From Hyphomicrobiales bacterium (GTDB taxonomy: Bacteria > Pseudomonadota > Alphaproteobacteria > Rhizobiales > Rhizobiaceae), in NCBI GenBank assembly GCA_017305835.1, contig JAFKJY010000043.1, positions 1 to 64,000 on the forward strand: DNA of 64,000 bases. The letters run 5' to 3'. Shown here one piece after another: positions 17,141 through 27,016 of the stretch. Position 1 is the first letter of the stretch. Every line of letters begins with the position of its first letter. The notes beneath the pieces are model-generated. The model was given only the letters and a program-made list of their open reading frames with translations, searched no databases and had not been told where the DNA came from. The position numbers were made by a program, and so were the translations under genes.

Positions 17141-17195
17141 TTTCCCGATCCGTTGGACCGGCGCGCGGACGGTGCCGCCCGCGCGCCGGCTGTCT

Positions 17196-17963
17196 TCAGT
17201 ATTTGGTGGTGTCGCGCAGGTACCGGCGCAGCGCGCCGCGCCCGACCGCCTTCCAGGCCCGGTCGGTAACGAAGCCGAGCGCGCCGAGCAGCGCGATGGC
17301 CGCGAACATCCAGTCGATGCGGAAGTAGAGCCGCGAGGTCCAGATGATGTAGCCGAGGCCGGAGCTCGCCGCGAGCATCTCGGCCGCGACGATGACCAGG
17401 AAGGACGAGGCCAGCGCCAGCCGCATGCCGACATAGATAGCGGGAATCGAGGCCGGCACGACGATCTGCGTGAAGGCCTGCCGCTGATTGGCGCCGAGGC
17501 AGAGCGCGGCGTCGATCTTGTCCTGCGGGATCGAGCCGACGCCGGAGGCCGTGTTGACCATGACGATGAACATGGTCGCGTAGGCGATCAGCAGGATCTT
17601 CGAGGCCTCGCCGACGCCGAACCAGACGATGAACAGCGTCACCAGCGCGATGGCCGGCACGAAGCGGAAGAAGTGGATGAACGGATCCACCATCGCGCGC
17701 GCCGCCTTCGAGGTGCCGACCCACAGGCCGAGCGGGATGGCGATCGCGCTGCCGAGCAGCCAGCCGCCCATGATGCGCATGAGCGAGATGAGCAGCGACG
17801 ACCACAGCGTGCCGTCCCGCCACAGCTCCACCGCGCCGGTCACCACGTCGAGCGGCGGCGGCAGGAACAGCGGGTCGTTGAGCCACATCGCGCCCGCCTG
17901 CCAGATCAGGACGAACACGGCCACGGAAGCCAGCGAGAGGCCGGCGGTCAGATTTCTGCCCAT
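17196..17963 (-). CDS. NitT/TauT-type ABC transporter permease (second system)
   Basis: A 255-residue inner-membrane permease with about six spans, of the SsuC/TauC family. Family features are [10 protein letters not shown] near the N terminus and the cytoplasmic loop [20 protein letters not shown], the usual AG-x(4)-P-type coupling segment. Its start overlaps the ATPase gene by 16 bases. It belongs to a second, complete transporter and shares little with the permease at 6306 beyond family features, so the two systems probably recognise different ligands. Confidence 0.88.
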   Translation of the reverse strand: MGRNLTAGLSLASVAVFVLIWQAGAMWLNDPLFLPPPLDVVTGAVELWRDGTLWSSLLISLMRIMGGWLLGSAIAIPLGLWVGTSKAARAMVDPFIHFFRFVPAIALVTLFIVWFGVGEASKILLIAYATMFIVMVNTASGVGSIPQDKIDAALCLGANQRQAFTQIVVPASIPAIYVGMRLALASSFLVIVAAEMLAASSGLGYIIWTSRLYFRIDWMFAAIALLGALGFVTDRAWKAVGRGALRRYLRDTTKY

Positions 17964-18748
17964 TGCCCGGAAGCCTCCCGTTCGATGTCGCCCTCCAGCT
18001 TGCGCACGATCTCGGCGAAGCGGCCGTCGAGATCGTCGCGCGGATAGGGCAGGTCGATCTCGTAGACGTGGCGGATGTTGGCGCGCGGGCCGCGGCTCAT
18101 CACACCGATGCGCTGACCGAGCAGAACGGCCTCGCGGATGTCGTGCGTGACATAGAGGAAGGTGCGCCCCGTCTCCTGCCAGATGCGCGCGATCTCGCGC
18201 TGGAGCACGCGCCGCGTCAGCGCGTCGAGTGCCGCGAACGGCTCGTCGAGGAGCACGACCTTCGGGTCGGCGGCCAGCGTGCGGGCGATCTGCACGCGCT
18301 GCTTCATGCCGCCCGACAGCTCGGCCGGGAACTTCTTCTCGTGGCCCTTGAGGCCGACCATGTCGATGAAGCGGGCGGCGATCGCCGCCTGCTCGGCCTT
18401 GCCGGCGCCGGCCATCTTGGGGCCGAAGCCGACGTTCTGCTGGACCGTCAGCCAGTCGAACAGCGGCCCGTCGACAGACTGGAAGACCATGCCGCGATGG
18501 CGGTCGGGACCCTTGATCGGCTGCGACAGGGCCGTCACGGTCCCCTCGGTCGGGAAGGCCGTGCCGGCGACCAGCTTGAGCAGGGTCGACTTGCCCGAGC
18601 CGCTCGGTCCCACGAGGACGAAGAACTCGCCCTCGGGGATCGTCAGCGACAGGTCGGCCAGGATGAGGGCCGACCCCTTGGCCTGGCCCGGATAGGCCAT
18701 GCCGACCCTGTCGAACGCGATCGCCGCCCTGCTTGCGGAGGCGGTCAT
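17948..18748 (-). CDS. NitT/TauT-type ABC transporter ATP-binding protein (second system)
   Basis: A 266-residue ABC ATPase with Walker [10 protein letters not shown], signature LSGGMKQR, Walker [13 protein letters not shown] and the switch His in YVTHDIREA. It starts 8 bp after the binding-protein stop codon and overlaps the permease start by 16 bases, so the order binding protein, ATPase, permease is kept. It drives import by the second system of the sulfatase region. Confidence 0.9.
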   Translation of the reverse strand: MTASASRAAIAFDRVGMAYPGQAKGSALILADLSLTIPEGEFFVLVGPSGSGKSTLLKLVAGTAFPTEGTVTALSQPIKGPDRHRGMVFQSVDGPLFDWLTVQQNVGFGPKMAGAGKAEQAAIAARFIDMVGLKGHEKKFPAELSGGMKQRVQIARTLAADPKVVLLDEPFAALDALTRRVLQREIARIWQETGRTFLYVTHDIREAVLLGQRIGVMSRGPRANIRHVYEIDLPYPRDDLDGRFAEIVRKLEGDIEREASGQWAEI

Positions 18749-18756
18749 CGACGCAC

Positions 18757-19737
18757 CTACTTGGACAGCGTGACGCTGGCCGGCAGCGCCTCGGCCAGAT
18801 AGCTCGGGTCGACCGCGGTGTCGAACGACACCGGCGACTTGATGACGGTCGAGGCGAACTCGCCGATGGCGGCGAAGCCCTCGCGCTCGGCGTCGCCGAG
18901 CTGCAGGTGGAACGTGTTGAGCTTGAGCAGCTTGGCCACGCTGTCGGCCGGCGCCTTGGTGTTCTTGGCGATCAGTGCGGCCGCTTCCTCCGGGTGCTGC
19001 TGGAGGAATTCGGTCGCCTCGCCCATCGCCTTCAGCATGTCGACGATGACGTCGCGGTGGGCCTTGGCGTAGGCGGTGTTGGCCGAGACGTAGGCGCTCT
19101 GGCGCAGACGCGCCTCGCTGTCGTCGGTCATGATGCGGATGCCCGGCGTCGAGGTCGCCTGGCCGACGCCGTCGGCCCAGACGAAGGCGCCGTCGAGGCG
19201 GCCGGACTTCAGCGAGGCGACGATCTCGATCAGGTTGCTGAACGGCACCAGCTCGTAGTCGGAGGGCGTGAGGCCCTTGCCCTCGAGATATTTGGTCGTG
19301 ACCAGGTGCTGGGCGGTGCCGGAGGCGATGCCGAAACGCTTGCCCTTCAGGTCTGCGTCGCTTTTGATGGACTCGTTGACCGCCAGCTTGTGCCAGCCGG
19401 GCGTGGAGGCGAAGATCGCGGCCAGGATGGTGAGCTGGCGCGACTGCATCCTGAGCGCGGTCGGGAAGTCGAGGCCGACGCCGGCGTCGGTGTTGCCGGT
19501 CAGCGTCGCGTCGAGGGTCTCGATGCCGGTGGCGTAGACGGTCACCTGCGCGTCGATGCCGTGCTTCTCGAAGAAGCCCTTCTCCTTGGCGACCCAGACC
19601 TGCGAGCCGGTCGTGTAGGGATCGACGCCGATCCGCAGCGGCCTGAGATCGGCTGCCGAGGACAGCGTGGGAAGGGTGGAGGCGAAAAGGAGGCCGGTGA
19701 GGCCGAGGGCTGCCGTGAATGCGCGTCTTGTCGTCAT
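18757..19737 (-). CDS. ABC transporter substrate-binding protein (second system)
   Basis: A 326-residue periplasmic receptor. [20 protein letters not shown] followed by SSAADL looks like a cleavable signal peptide. The mature chain starts [27 protein letters not shown], the usual opening of NMT1/SsuA-like proteins. It is the second gene of the operon after the GntR regulator, with a 47-bp gap. It presumably delivers a sulfate ester or sulfonate to the permease; the ligand is inferred from the sulfatase at the end of the operon. Confidence 0.88.
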   Translation of the reverse strand: MTTRRAFTAALGLTGLLFASTLPTLSSAADLRPLRIGVDPYTTGSQVWVAKEKGFFEKHGIDAQVTVYATGIETLDATLTGNTDAGVGLDFPTALRMQSRQLTILAAIFASTPGWHKLAVNESIKSDADLKGKRFGIASGTAQHLVTTKYLEGKGLTPSDYELVPFSNLIEIVASLKSGRLDGAFVWADGVGQATSTPGIRIMTDDSEARLRQSAYVSANTAYAKAHRDVIVDMLKAMGEATEFLQQHPEEAAALIAKNTKAPADSVAKLLKLNTFHLQLGDAEREGFAAIGEFASTVIKSPVSFDTAVDPSYLAEALPASVTLSK

Positions 19738-19784
19738 GACGTTCCCCTTGGAGACGGTTTGGACTGCATTGCGTTGATGGCTGG

Positions 19785-20504
19785 TCACGACCTCAATTGC
19801 TGCATCGCGACGGATTCGCGGTGCGAGATCGAGAACAGTTTCGGGTTCGACCAGTGGTATGAGACGATCGCGATCCGGCCTTCCGGGTCGTGGACCTTGG
19901 CAAAGCCGTAGAGGATCGCCAGGCCGGGCTCGAGGCCGAGGATTTCCGCCTCGGGCTCGGCGACGTTGATCGCCGTGCTCGAAGTCTCGAGCTCGGCCGC
20001 CTGCGCGCCGATCTGGTCGGCCAGCGCTGCAAGCAGATTGTGGCTCTTCTCGAAGTCGATCCCCTCGGTGCGGATGTGGGGACCGATGTAGTGGTCGATC
20101 AGCACGACCGGCTGATCGTTGGCGCTGAACAGCCAGCGTAGATGCGCCACGCGCGTGCCGGGCTGGATGCGCATGTGCTCGGCGAGATCGCCCTCGACCT
20201 CCACCTCGTCGCGCTCGAGCTCGCTCAGGGACGGCTTCGCCCCCGAGATCTCGATCATGCCCCAGAAGGTGCGGCGGTTGGCGAAGTCGTTGATGACCAG
20301 CGTGCGGGCGACGAAGGTGCCGATGCCGTGGCGCTTGACCAGCACGCCGCGCGCGGCGAGCCGCGCATAGGCCTCGCGGATCGAGTTGCGGCTCAGCCCC
20401 AGCTCGCGCGCCAGGTCGACCTCGGCCGGAAGCTTGTCGCCGACGCCCAGCTTGGTCTCCCGGACATAGTCGAGGATCAGGGCGGTGGAGGTCTTCTGCT
20501 GCAT
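19785..20504 (-). CDS. GntR-family regulator, HutC/UTRA subfamily
   Basis: A 239-residue regulator. The N-terminal winged helix covers about residues 8-72 ([27 protein letters not shown], then [11 protein letters not shown]) and the rest fits a UTRA effector domain ([26 protein letters not shown]). I take the ATG at 20504, with AAGGG upstream, rather than the TTG at 20528. It heads the operon with the second ABC transporter and sulfatase 3. A 32-bp palindrome lies 26 bases before its start, so it most likely represses its own operon until a ligand, probably the transported compound or a product of it, is present. Confidence 0.9.
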   Translation of the reverse strand: MQQKTSTALILDYVRETKLGVGDKLPAEVDLARELGLSRNSIREAYARLAARGVLVKRHGIGTFVARTLVINDFANRRTFWGMIEISGAKPSLSELERDEVEVEGDLAEHMRIQPGTRVAHLRWLFSANDQPVVLIDHYIGPHIRTEGIDFEKSHNLLAALADQIGAQAAELETSSTAINVAEPEAEILGLEPGLAILYGFAKVHDPEGRIAIVSYHWSNPKLFSISHRESVAMQQLRS

Positions 20505-20529
20505 GGTCGCACCCTTCTGGCTTGCCAAG

Positions 20530-20561
20530 AGGTAGGACGTCCGACGTCGGACGTCCTACCT
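20530..20561. promoter_or_regulatory. 32-bp perfect palindrome, likely GntR operator
   Basis: The half AGGTAGGACGTCCGAC (20530-20545) is followed directly by its exact reverse complement (20546-20561). GGACGTCC occurs twice inside it. On the minus strand a TTGACT (20586-20581) lies 19 bases upstream of the palindrome, so the -10 region of the GntR operon would fall on the palindrome edge. No T tract follows it, which argues against a terminator. Confidence 0.75.
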
Positions 20562-20694
20562 TTGAAAGAATCCGGATTGGAGTCAATCGGGATTCTTGCG
20601 CGTCGAGGGGCTCCCGAGGCTGAAAAACAGCGCAAAAAGGTCGAAACGGCGGTTCAGCCGGCGCGTAGGGGCGGCCGGATGGCCGGCCCGGCGG

Positions 20695-20946
20695 TCAGCC
20701 GGCGAGCGTCAGGGCGAACAGGATCGCCAGCCACAGCGCGACGGCGACGACGACCAGCCGCGGCAGCACGCCCTGCCGCGGGAGCTGCATGAACAGCACC
20801 GCGATGAGCGCCGCCTTGGCGGCCGCTATGGCGAGGTTGGCGGCGGAGTTGAAGCCGCCGAGGTCGACGAAGGCGGAGGCCACCGTCAGCGCCAGCAGCG
20901 CCAGCAGGCCGACATAGGCGGCGGCGAGCCTGCGAACCTCGTTCAT
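20695..20946 (-). CDS. Cytochrome c oxidase subunit IV family protein
   Basis: An 83-residue membrane protein with three hydrophobic spans (roughly residues 8-26, 34-52 and 62-80), including KAALIAVLFMQL, the signature segment of prokaryotic oxidase subunit IV (CtaF/CyoD-like). It is the last gene of the respiratory operon and overlaps the end of subunit III by four bases. These small subunits stabilise the oxidase complex rather than take part in electron transfer. Confidence 0.8.
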   Translation of the reverse strand: MNEVRRLAAAYVGLLALLALTVASAFVDLGGFNSAANLAIAAAKAALIAVLFMQLPRQGVLPRLVVVAVALWLAILFALTLAG

Positions 20947-21581
20947 CGGTGCACCAGATAGAGCAGCGGGAACAGGAAGACCCAGACGATGTCGACGAAG
21001 TGCCAGTAGAGGCCGACGGCACGCGTGCGGCGCAGGCAGGCGGCGTCCGTCGACCGGCGCCACGTCGCCAGCACAGTCGCGATCGCCGCGAGCCCGCCGA
21101 TCAGGTGGGCGGCATGCAGCCCGGTCGAAGCGAAATAGAGCTCGAAGAAGAGCTGGGCGCCGCGCGGGTCGGCGCCCTCGAAGGCAAAGGGCAGGCCGAG
21201 CACGGGCGCCAGCCCCTCGCGGACCTCGTCGGCATATTCGACGCCCTTGACGGCAAGGAAGGCGAGGCCGAGCAGCGCGGTCGCGGCGAGCGCCCATGCT
21301 GCGGCGCGCCGGCGGCCGAGCTTCACCAGCAGGTCGGCCAGCGCCATGGCGAGGCTGCTGGTGATCAGCACCGCTGTGTTGACCGTGCCGAGAAGGAGCG
21401 AGAGGCGGCTGGACGCCTCGCCGAAGCCCTCGGGATGGGCCATCCGCGCGGTCAGGTAGACGAGCATGACCGCGCCGAACAGCATCGCCTCGGAGCCGAT
21501 GAAGATCCACCTGCCGAAGGCGTCGGCCTGCCGCTCGCGCTCGGCGTCGCGGAAGGCCTCGCTCTCGACCGCGCCGCTCAT
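20943..21581 (-). CDS. ctaE: Cytochrome c oxidase subunit III
   Basis: A 212-residue, five-span subunit III of an aa3/caa3-type oxidase. Recognisable motifs are [15 protein letters not shown] at the N terminus, the Glu-containing [19 protein letters not shown] (the ExxFx-TxxHxxH segment) and the C-terminal [18 protein letters not shown]. It overlaps subunit I upstream and subunit IV downstream by four bases each. The length is that of the shorter five-helix form common in bacterial caa3 oxidases. Confidence 0.92.
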   Translation of the reverse strand: MSGAVESEAFRDAERERQADAFGRWIFIGSEAMLFGAVMLVYLTARMAHPEGFGEASSRLSLLLGTVNTAVLITSSLAMALADLLVKLGRRRAAAWALAATALLGLAFLAVKGVEYADEVREGLAPVLGLPFAFEGADPRGAQLFFELYFASTGLHAAHLIGGLAAIATVLATWRRSTDAACLRRTRAVGLYWHFVDIVWVFLFPLLYLVHR

Positions 21582-23191
21582 GCCCCGTCCTCGGCCAGCG
21601 GATAGCGGTAGGGCGGGCCGTCCACCACCGGCGTCTCGTCGAAATTGTGCGGCGGCGGCGGCGAGGTCGTCTTCCATTCGAGCCCGGTCGCCCGCCACGG
21701 ATTGTCGGGCGCCCTGGGGCCGCGGAACAGCGACCAGCCGAGGTAGAAGAGGGGCATCAGGTAGCCGAGCGCCAGCACGACGGCGCCGGCCGACGACAAT
21801 ATGTGCCAGAAGGCGAATTCGGGCGGATAGGCGTGGTAGCGCCGCGGCATGCCGAGGAAACCCAGCACGTATTGCGGGAAGAAGGTGAGGTTGAAGCCGA
21901 GGAAGGTGACGATCGCGGCGATGCGCCCCCAGGTCTCGGAATACATCCGGCCGGTGATCTTGGGCCACCAGAAGTGGATGCCGGCCATGAAGGCCGTCAC
22001 CATGCCGCCAACCATGATGTAGTGGAAATGCGCGACCACGAAATAGGTGTCGTGGACGTGCACGTCGACGGCGAGCGCGGCGAGGAACAGGCCGGCCAGC
22101 CCGCCGAAGGTGAACAGGCCGAGGAAGCCCAGCGCATAGAGCATCGAGGTCTCGAAGGTGATCTCGCCCTTGCGCAGCGTCAGGCTCCAGTTGAACACCT
22201 TGATCGCCGAGGGGATCGCCACGCAGTAGGACAGGAAGGAGAAGACCAGCCCGGCATAGGCCGACTGGCCCGACACGAACATATGGTGGCCCCAGACGAG
22301 GAAGCCGAAAATGGCGATCGCCATGCTCGACAGCGCCACCGCCGTGTAGCCGAACAGCGGCCGCCGGCTGAAGCAGGGCAGGATCTCGGAGACCACGCCC
22401 ATGCCCGGCAGGATCATGATGTAGACGGCCGGGTGCGAGTAGAACCAGAACAAATGCTGGAACAGCAGCGGGTCGCCGCCGAGGCCGGGATCGAAGACGC
22501 CGATGCCGAAGACGCGCTCCAGCACGATCAGGATGAGCGAGGCCGCCAGCACCGGGGTCGCCAGCACCATCACCAGCGCGGTGGCGTACATCGTCCAGAC
22601 GAAGATCGGCAGGCGGAACCAGGTCAGCCCCGGCGCGCGCAGCTTGTGCACGGTGACGATAAAGTTGATGCCGGTCATGATCGTCGAGAAGCCGACGATG
22701 AAGACGCCGAAGGCGGCCGCGCTGACATAGGAGTTGGAGAACATGGTCGAGAACGGCGTGTAGAAGGTCCAGCCCGTGTCGACGCCGCCGGCGATCACCG
22801 AATAGAGCGTGAAGCCGCTGCCGAAGATGAAGACGTACCAGCTCGCGAGGTTCAGCCGCGGGAAGGCGAGGTCGCGCGCGCCGATCATCAGCGGCAGCAG
22901 GAAGTTGCCCAGCGTGGCGGGGATGGACGGCACCAGGAAGAACCAGACCATGATGATGCCGTGGATGGAGAACAGCCGGTCGTAGGCGTCGTCGGAGACG
23001 AGGTCGCCGGCCGGCGTGGCGAGCTCGACGCGGATGAGCACGGCCATCGCGCCGCCGAGGAAGAAGAAGACGGTGAGCGCGACGAGGTAGAGCCAGGCGA
23101 CCCGCTTGTGGTCGGTCGTCAGCAGCCAGGCGCGCGGGCCGGAGCCCTCGCCCATATAGGTCGCCGGCACGGCGCCGATCCGCTCGCTCAC
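21578..23191 (-). CDS. ctaD: Cytochrome c oxidase subunit I, A2 type
   Basis: A 537-residue heme-copper oxidase subunit I with twelve predicted spans, the site of oxygen reduction and proton pumping. Visible are [11 protein letters not shown] (heme a ligand His), [17 protein letters not shown] (CuB His and cross-linked Tyr), WGHHMFVSG (CuB His pair) and [14 protein letters not shown] (heme ligands). The canonical GHPEV Glu is replaced by the YSHPAV form, which defines A2-type oxidases such as that of Rhodothermus marinus. It overlaps subunit II upstream and subunit III downstream by four bases. Confidence 0.95.
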   Translation of the reverse strand: MSERIGAVPATYMGEGSGPRAWLLTTDHKRVAWLYLVALTVFFFLGGAMAVLIRVELATPAGDLVSDDAYDRLFSIHGIIMVWFFLVPSIPATLGNFLLPLMIGARDLAFPRLNLASWYVFIFGSGFTLYSVIAGGVDTGWTFYTPFSTMFSNSYVSAAAFGVFIVGFSTIMTGINFIVTVHKLRAPGLTWFRLPIFVWTMYATALVMVLATPVLAASLILIVLERVFGIGVFDPGLGGDPLLFQHLFWFYSHPAVYIMILPGMGVVSEILPCFSRRPLFGYTAVALSSMAIAIFGFLVWGHHMFVSGQSAYAGLVFSFLSYCVAIPSAIKVFNWSLTLRKGEITFETSMLYALGFLGLFTFGGLAGLFLAALAVDVHVHDTYFVVAHFHYIMVGGMVTAFMAGIHFWWPKITGRMYSETWGRIAAIVTFLGFNLTFFPQYVLGFLGMPRRYHAYPPEFAFWHILSSAGAVVLALGYLMPLFYLGWSLFRGPRAPDNPWRATGLEWKTTSPPPPHNFDETPVVDGPPYRYPLAEDGA

Positions 23192-24132
23192 GGGGAGGCC
23201 TCCTTCGGCGAAAGGGATTTCAGGTAGGAGAGGAGCATCTGCAGCTCGCCCTCGTCGACGAGGCCGTCGAAGCTCGGCATGACCGGCTCGTAGCCGGCCG
23301 CGACCTCGCGCGCGGGCTGCAGGATGGAATCGCGCAGGTAGCGCTCGTCAGCCATCACCGTCTGGCTGTTGGCGAGCGCGACGGGCCGGCCGTAGACGCC
23401 GTGCAGGTCGGGCGCGCGCACGGCGGTCGAGTTCTCGTGGCAGCCGGAGCAGCCGAGCGCGCGGAACAGCTTTTCGCCCTGCTGCGCCAGCGTATCGCCG
23501 CTGCCCTGCCGCTCCAGCCATGCAGCGTAGTCCTCCGGCTGCATGGCGACGACCCAGCCGACCATGCCGGAATGCTCGGTGCCGCAATATTCGGCGCAGA
23601 AGAGGTGGAAGCGGCCGGGCTCGGTGGCGGTGAACCAGACATGGGTCGTGCGGCCGGGCACGGCGTCCTGCTTCACCCGGAAGGCGGGCACGAAGAAGGA
23701 GTGGATGACGTCCTGCGAGGCGAGCGAGACGACCACGGCGCGGCCGACCGGCACGTGCAGCTCGTCGATCTCGCGCTGGCCGCCGGGATGGCGGAACTGC
23801 CACATCCACTGCTTGCCGAGCCCGGCGATCTCGATGGCGTCGGCCGGCGGGTGCTCGCGTCCCATGAACAGGACCGCGCCCCAGGCGAAGATGGCGAAGG
23901 CGACGACCAGCGTCGCGGTGGTCCAGGCGATCTCCAGCGGCGCGCTGCGGGAACGCTCGCCGGAGCGGTCGGCCGGCGAGCCGGCGCGGTACTTGACCGA
24001 ATAGCCGATGACGAGCGCGCTCAGGAAGATGCCGAGCGCGAAGGTGAAGGCGAGCAGCGCGTAGAACAGATGGTCTACGCCGGGCGCAAGCGAAGAAGCC
24101 TGCTCGGGCGCGAAGGGGATGCCGAAGCTCAT
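23188..24132 (-). CDS. ctaC: Cytochrome c oxidase subunit II with fused cytochrome c (caa3)
   Basis: A 314-residue subunit II that receives electrons at CuA. Two N-terminal spans (about 24-46 and 70-90) anchor it. The CuA ligands are His144 and the Cys179/Cys183/His187/Met190 cluster in [14 protein letters not shown]-terminal cytochrome c domain begins near 215, with CSGCH at 228-232 and a methionine in PVMPSFDG, so the oxidase is of the caa3 type and carries its own cytochrome. The ATG at 24132 has GGAGG upstream and overlaps the SCO stop as ATGA. Confidence 0.93.
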   Translation of the reverse strand: MSFGIPFAPEQASSLAPGVDHLFYALLAFTFALGIFLSALVIGYSVKYRAGSPADRSGERSRSAPLEIAWTTATLVVAFAIFAWGAVLFMGREHPPADAIEIAGLGKQWMWQFRHPGGQREIDELHVPVGRAVVVSLASQDVIHSFFVPAFRVKQDAVPGRTTHVWFTATEPGRFHLFCAEYCGTEHSGMVGWVVAMQPEDYAAWLERQGSGDTLAQQGEKLFRALGCSGCHENSTAVRAPDLHGVYGRPVALANSQTVMADERYLRDSILQPAREVAAGYEPVMPSFDGLVDEGELQMLLSYLKSLSPKEASP

Positions 24133-24875
24133 GCGCGCCTCCGCCATGCGAACAGGGCGACCGCGCCGCCGAGCAACAGCACGGTGACGAGGCCGCCGGC
24201 GCGCAGCCCGGCCCAGACGGCCGGGGTGTACTGGCCCTTGGTCGGGTCGAAGCCGGCGCAGAGCAGGAAGACGTGATCGGCGATCGAGCCGAGCCGGCCG
24301 GCCGAGGCCTCGACCAGCGCCAGCCGCAGGTCGCGCGGCTCGAAGGAGAGTGCCGGCAGCACCTGCGCGATGCGGCCCTGCGGCGTCAGCGCCAGCACGG
24401 CGATCGGGTGGACATATTGCCGGATGCGGTCGCGCCGGTCGAATGCGATGCCGGCCTGCGCGGCGAGCCTGGCGCCGTCCGTGCCGGTCAGGAAGCGCCA
24501 TGCCGAGAGGCCGGATGCGTCGGTGAAGCGCAGCAGCTCCTCCTTCTTTGCCCGCGCGTCGGCAGGCGTCTCGGTCTCGTCGATCGAGACGAACAGGGCG
24601 CGATAGGCGTCCGCTTCGAGCCCCGACGCGCGCAGGCCGGCAGCGGCCGCCTGCTGCGTCACGCCGCACAGATTGGGGCACCTGTCGTAGCCGAAGACGA
24701 CCAGCGCCGGCCTTCCCTCCAGCGCCTCGGCGAGCGTCAGGTTCCGGCCGTCGGCATCGGTCAGCCGCGCCGAAAGGTCGAGCTGCGCGCCGATCCGCGG
24801 CGCGAAGGCCGGGCGCTCCACCGCGGCATGGGCGGGCGGCGCGATCAGCAGCAGCAGGCAGAGCAGCGCGATCAT
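24129..24875 (-). CDS. SCO1/SenC family copper chaperone
   Basis: A 248-residue exported thioredoxin-fold protein that loads copper into the CuA site. It has a signal peptide ending near AHA, the copper-binding CPNLC (CxxxC) and the third ligand His in QYVHPIAVLAL. A C-terminal hydrophobic segment (VTVLLLGGAVALFAW) forms a membrane anchor, an arrangement seen in SCO proteins encoded within caa3 operons. It lies directly before subunit II with a four-base overlap, matching its assembly role. Confidence 0.88.
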   Translation of the reverse strand: MIALLCLLLLIAPPAHAAVERPAFAPRIGAQLDLSARLTDADGRNLTLAEALEGRPALVVFGYDRCPNLCGVTQQAAAAGLRASGLEADAYRALFVSIDETETPADARAKKEELLRFTDASGLSAWRFLTGTDGARLAAQAGIAFDRRDRIRQYVHPIAVLALTPQGRIAQVLPALSFEPRDLRLALVEASAGRLGSIADHVFLLCAGFDPTKGQYTPAVWAGLRAGGLVTVLLLGGAVALFAWRRRA

Positions 24876-25339
24876 CGGCCCGCCTCCCCGCCCGATCCGG
24901 CCTGCCGGCAGGCCTCGGCCTGCGGGGCGCGCGGCACGGCGTCGAGCAGCAGCCCGCATCCGCCGGCCTGCGTCGTTGGGGCCGCCTGCGCCTCGCCGCG
25001 CCAGTCGGGCAGGCCGCGCTCGGCGACGATGCGCATGGCGTCCTCGATCGGGATGCGGGCGATACCGGCGGCCCTGTTCTGCCAGCCGAGCGTCTCCAGC
25101 TCCGCCTGCTTGCGGCGCCGGTAGGCGGCGAGATCCTCGCGCGGCTGCGCCTGCAGCGCGGGCGAAGCCGCATTCGGCCGGCCGGCGGCGCCCGGCGCTG
25201 GCCAGCGCGGCCGCGCGTCGAAGACCGCGCCCAGCACCAGCAGGGTGAGCGCGAGGAAGACGACGAGCGCGGCGGCGAAGCCGAGCAGCCATGCCGGCCA
25301 GACGTCGCGCGTCTCGGGCGTGCGGCGCGCCTCAGACAT
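24872..25339 (-). CDS. Small membrane protein of unknown function in the respiratory operon
   Basis: A 155-residue protein with one strong membrane span (about residues 17-41) after a short cytoplasmic N terminus, followed by an extracytoplasmic tail. The tail holds ENAL-type helices (REDLAAYRRRKQAELETLGW), a segment IPIEDAMRIVAERGLPDW and two or three cysteines near the end. I do not recognise a family with certainty. It overlaps actF by eight bases and the SCO gene by four, so it is certainly part of this operon. It could be an extra complex III subunit like ActG of Rhodothermus marinus, or an oxidase assembly factor. Confidence 0.75.
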   Translation of the reverse strand: MSEARRTPETRDVWPAWLLGFAAALVVFLALTLLVLGAVFDARPRWPAPGAAGRPNAASPALQAQPREDLAAYRRRKQAELETLGWQNRAAGIARIPIEDAMRIVAERGLPDWRGEAQAAPTTQAGGCGLLLDAVPRAPQAEACRQAGSGGEAGR

Positions 25340-26477
25340 GGCGCCCCCTCGCCCGCCAGCGCGCGAGCCGGCGGTCGTCCGCGAGCACGAACAGCAACAG
25401 CGCCGCCCACAGCCCGCCGGCGCCGAGCACCGCGGCGAAGTCGAAGGGCAGCGCCGTCGGCATGTCCGGCACGAGCGGCGGGCGCACACGCCACCAGACG
25501 TCGAGGAAATGGCCGGCGAGCACGGCGACGCCGAGCCACAGGAAGCCGTGCGGGCTGCGCTTGACCGGCCGCGCGAGGAAACCGGCGGCGGGCAGTGCGA
25601 AGTGGAGCGCCACCATCAGCCACATCACCGCGAGCCAGCCGCCCTGCCCGCGCAGCATGTACCAGTGGATCTCGCGCGGCAGGTCGGCCGCCCAGACGAT
25701 GAGCCACTGCATGAAGGCGAGATAGGCCCACATCGCCACGAAGCCGAACTGCATGTTGGCGACGTCCTCGCCGAGCGTGGCGTCCTCGCCGCCGCCGGGC
25801 AGGCCCTCGACCGGCACGGCAAGCGCGAGCAGGACCATGGCCAGAGCGCAGGCGCCGGCCACTTCGCCGGCCGCCTCCAGCATGGCGTAGATCGTCGAAT
25901 GGAACTCGGGCTCCAGCGACATCATCCAGTCGATCGACAGCACGGTGACGGCGAGCGCGTGGACGACCAGGCCGAGCGCGGCGGTGCGGCGTTCGCGTGC
26001 TGCCGTTGCCGCGTCACCCGCATCGCCCGCCGGCCGCCAGCCCAGCACCGCCCATGCCAGCGCCAGCCAGACCGCCGCGCAGGCGACGAAGCGCAGCGCC
26101 AGCCATGGCGGGGCGAGCCATACGAGCTTGTGGCGGACCGCCTCCGGCAGCGTGGCCGGGTCGACGCCCGCCCACGGGAAGACGAGGTGGGTGCCGGCCA
26201 GCACCGGCAGCAGCAGGAAGAGCGGCAGCGGCAGCGTCGCGACGATCGCCCGCAGCGGCCCGCGCAGCGCCGCGCCCCAGCGGCCGCCGGTGAGCCGATG
26301 GACCATCAGCAGCGTCAGCGCGCCGAGCGGCAGGCCGAGCAGGAACAGCGCCGCGGCGAGCAGGCCCGCCAGCGCCTGCGCCATCGAAGCGAATGTCAGC
26401 GCCACCAGCGCAGCGAGGCCGACGAGCCCGGCGGCCAGCGCGGGCAGAACGAGGCGATCGGGGGCGAAGCGCGTCAT
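25332..26477 (-). CDS. actF: Alternative Complex III subunit ActF (NrfD-like membrane subunit)
   Basis: A 381-residue polytopic membrane protein with about ten spans, matching ActF, the second and shorter NrfD-like quinol-interacting subunit of Alternative Complex III. Characteristic stretches are SIDWMMSLEPEFHSTIYAML near the middle and LPREIHWYMLRGQGGW toward the C terminus. It overlaps ActE by four bases. The paired ActC and ActF proteins carry the quinol site or sites and possible proton paths of the complex. Confidence 0.9.
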   Translation of the reverse strand: MTRFAPDRLVLPALAAGLVGLAALVALTFASMAQALAGLLAAALFLLGLPLGALTLLMVHRLTGGRWGAALRGPLRAIVATLPLPLFLLLPVLAGTHLVFPWAGVDPATLPEAVRHKLVWLAPPWLALRFVACAAVWLALAWAVLGWRPAGDAGDAATAARERRTAALGLVVHALAVTVLSIDWMMSLEPEFHSTIYAMLEAAGEVAGACALAMVLLALAVPVEGLPGGGEDATLGEDVANMQFGFVAMWAYLAFMQWLIVWAADLPREIHWYMLRGQGGWLAVMWLMVALHFALPAAGFLARPVKRSPHGFLWLGVAVLAGHFLDVWWRVRPPLVPDMPTALPFDFAAVLGAGGLWAALLLFVLADDRRLARWRARGRHV

Positions 26478-27016
26478 CCGCCTGCCTCCCCGTCGAGCCG
26501 CGCCCTGAGCTGCGCCGGCAGCTCGGCCACCGGCGCGTTGCGCGCATATTGCAGCGCCCGCACATAGGCGACGATCGCCCAGCGGTCGGCCGGCGGCACC
26601 CGCGCGGCATAGGAATACATGGCGCCGTAGCCGTCGGTGATGACGTCGTAGATGTGTCGGTCGCTCGCCGCCCGCAGCGCCGGCTGGTGATAGGTGGGCG
26701 GCGCCGGGAAGCCGCGCTCGACGACGATGCCGTCACCGTCGCCGGCGACGCTGTGGCAGGGCGCGCAGAAGATGTCGAAGCGCTCGCGCCCGCGCTGCAG
26801 CAGCTTCATCGTCACCGGAAAGGGCATCGCCGTGGGGGTGGCGGAAAGGTCGGCGTCGCGCGCGACCGTGCCGGCGACCGGCGTGCGCGCCGACATGCCG
26901 TCGGGAAATTCGGACGAGGCTTCGAGCGGGTCATAGCGCGGCTGGTCGGCCATCTTCTGGTCGCAGCCCGCGAGCGCGGCGACAAGCAGGACGAGCGCGA
27001 GGCGACGGCCAGTCAC
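26474..27016 (-). CDS. actE: Alternative Complex III subunit ActE (monoheme cytochrome c lipoprotein)
   Basis: A 180-residue cytochrome c. The N terminus carries a lipobox (LAGC, Cys18), so the protein is lipid-anchored on the periplasmic face. Heme binds at CAPCH (84-88), with a probable distal Met in YGAMYSYA. It starts at a GTG at 27016, which overlaps the ActD stop codon as GTGA. ActE is thought to pass electrons from the pentaheme ActA toward the oxidase or a soluble carrier. Confidence 0.9.
   Translation of the reverse strand: MTGRRLALVLLVAALAGCDQKMADQPRYDPLEASSEFPDGMSARTPVAGTVARDADLSATPTAMPFPVTMKLLQRGRERFDIFCAPCHSVAGDGDGIVVERGFPAPPTYHQPALRAASDRHIYDVITDGYGAMYSYAARVPPADRWAIVAYVRALQYARNAPVAELPAQLRARLDGEAGG

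Noticed and set aside
20530-20561. Terminator reading of the 32-bp palindrome
   Set aside because: No plus-strand gene ends nearby and no T tract follows on either strand; its place before the GntR start favours an operator.
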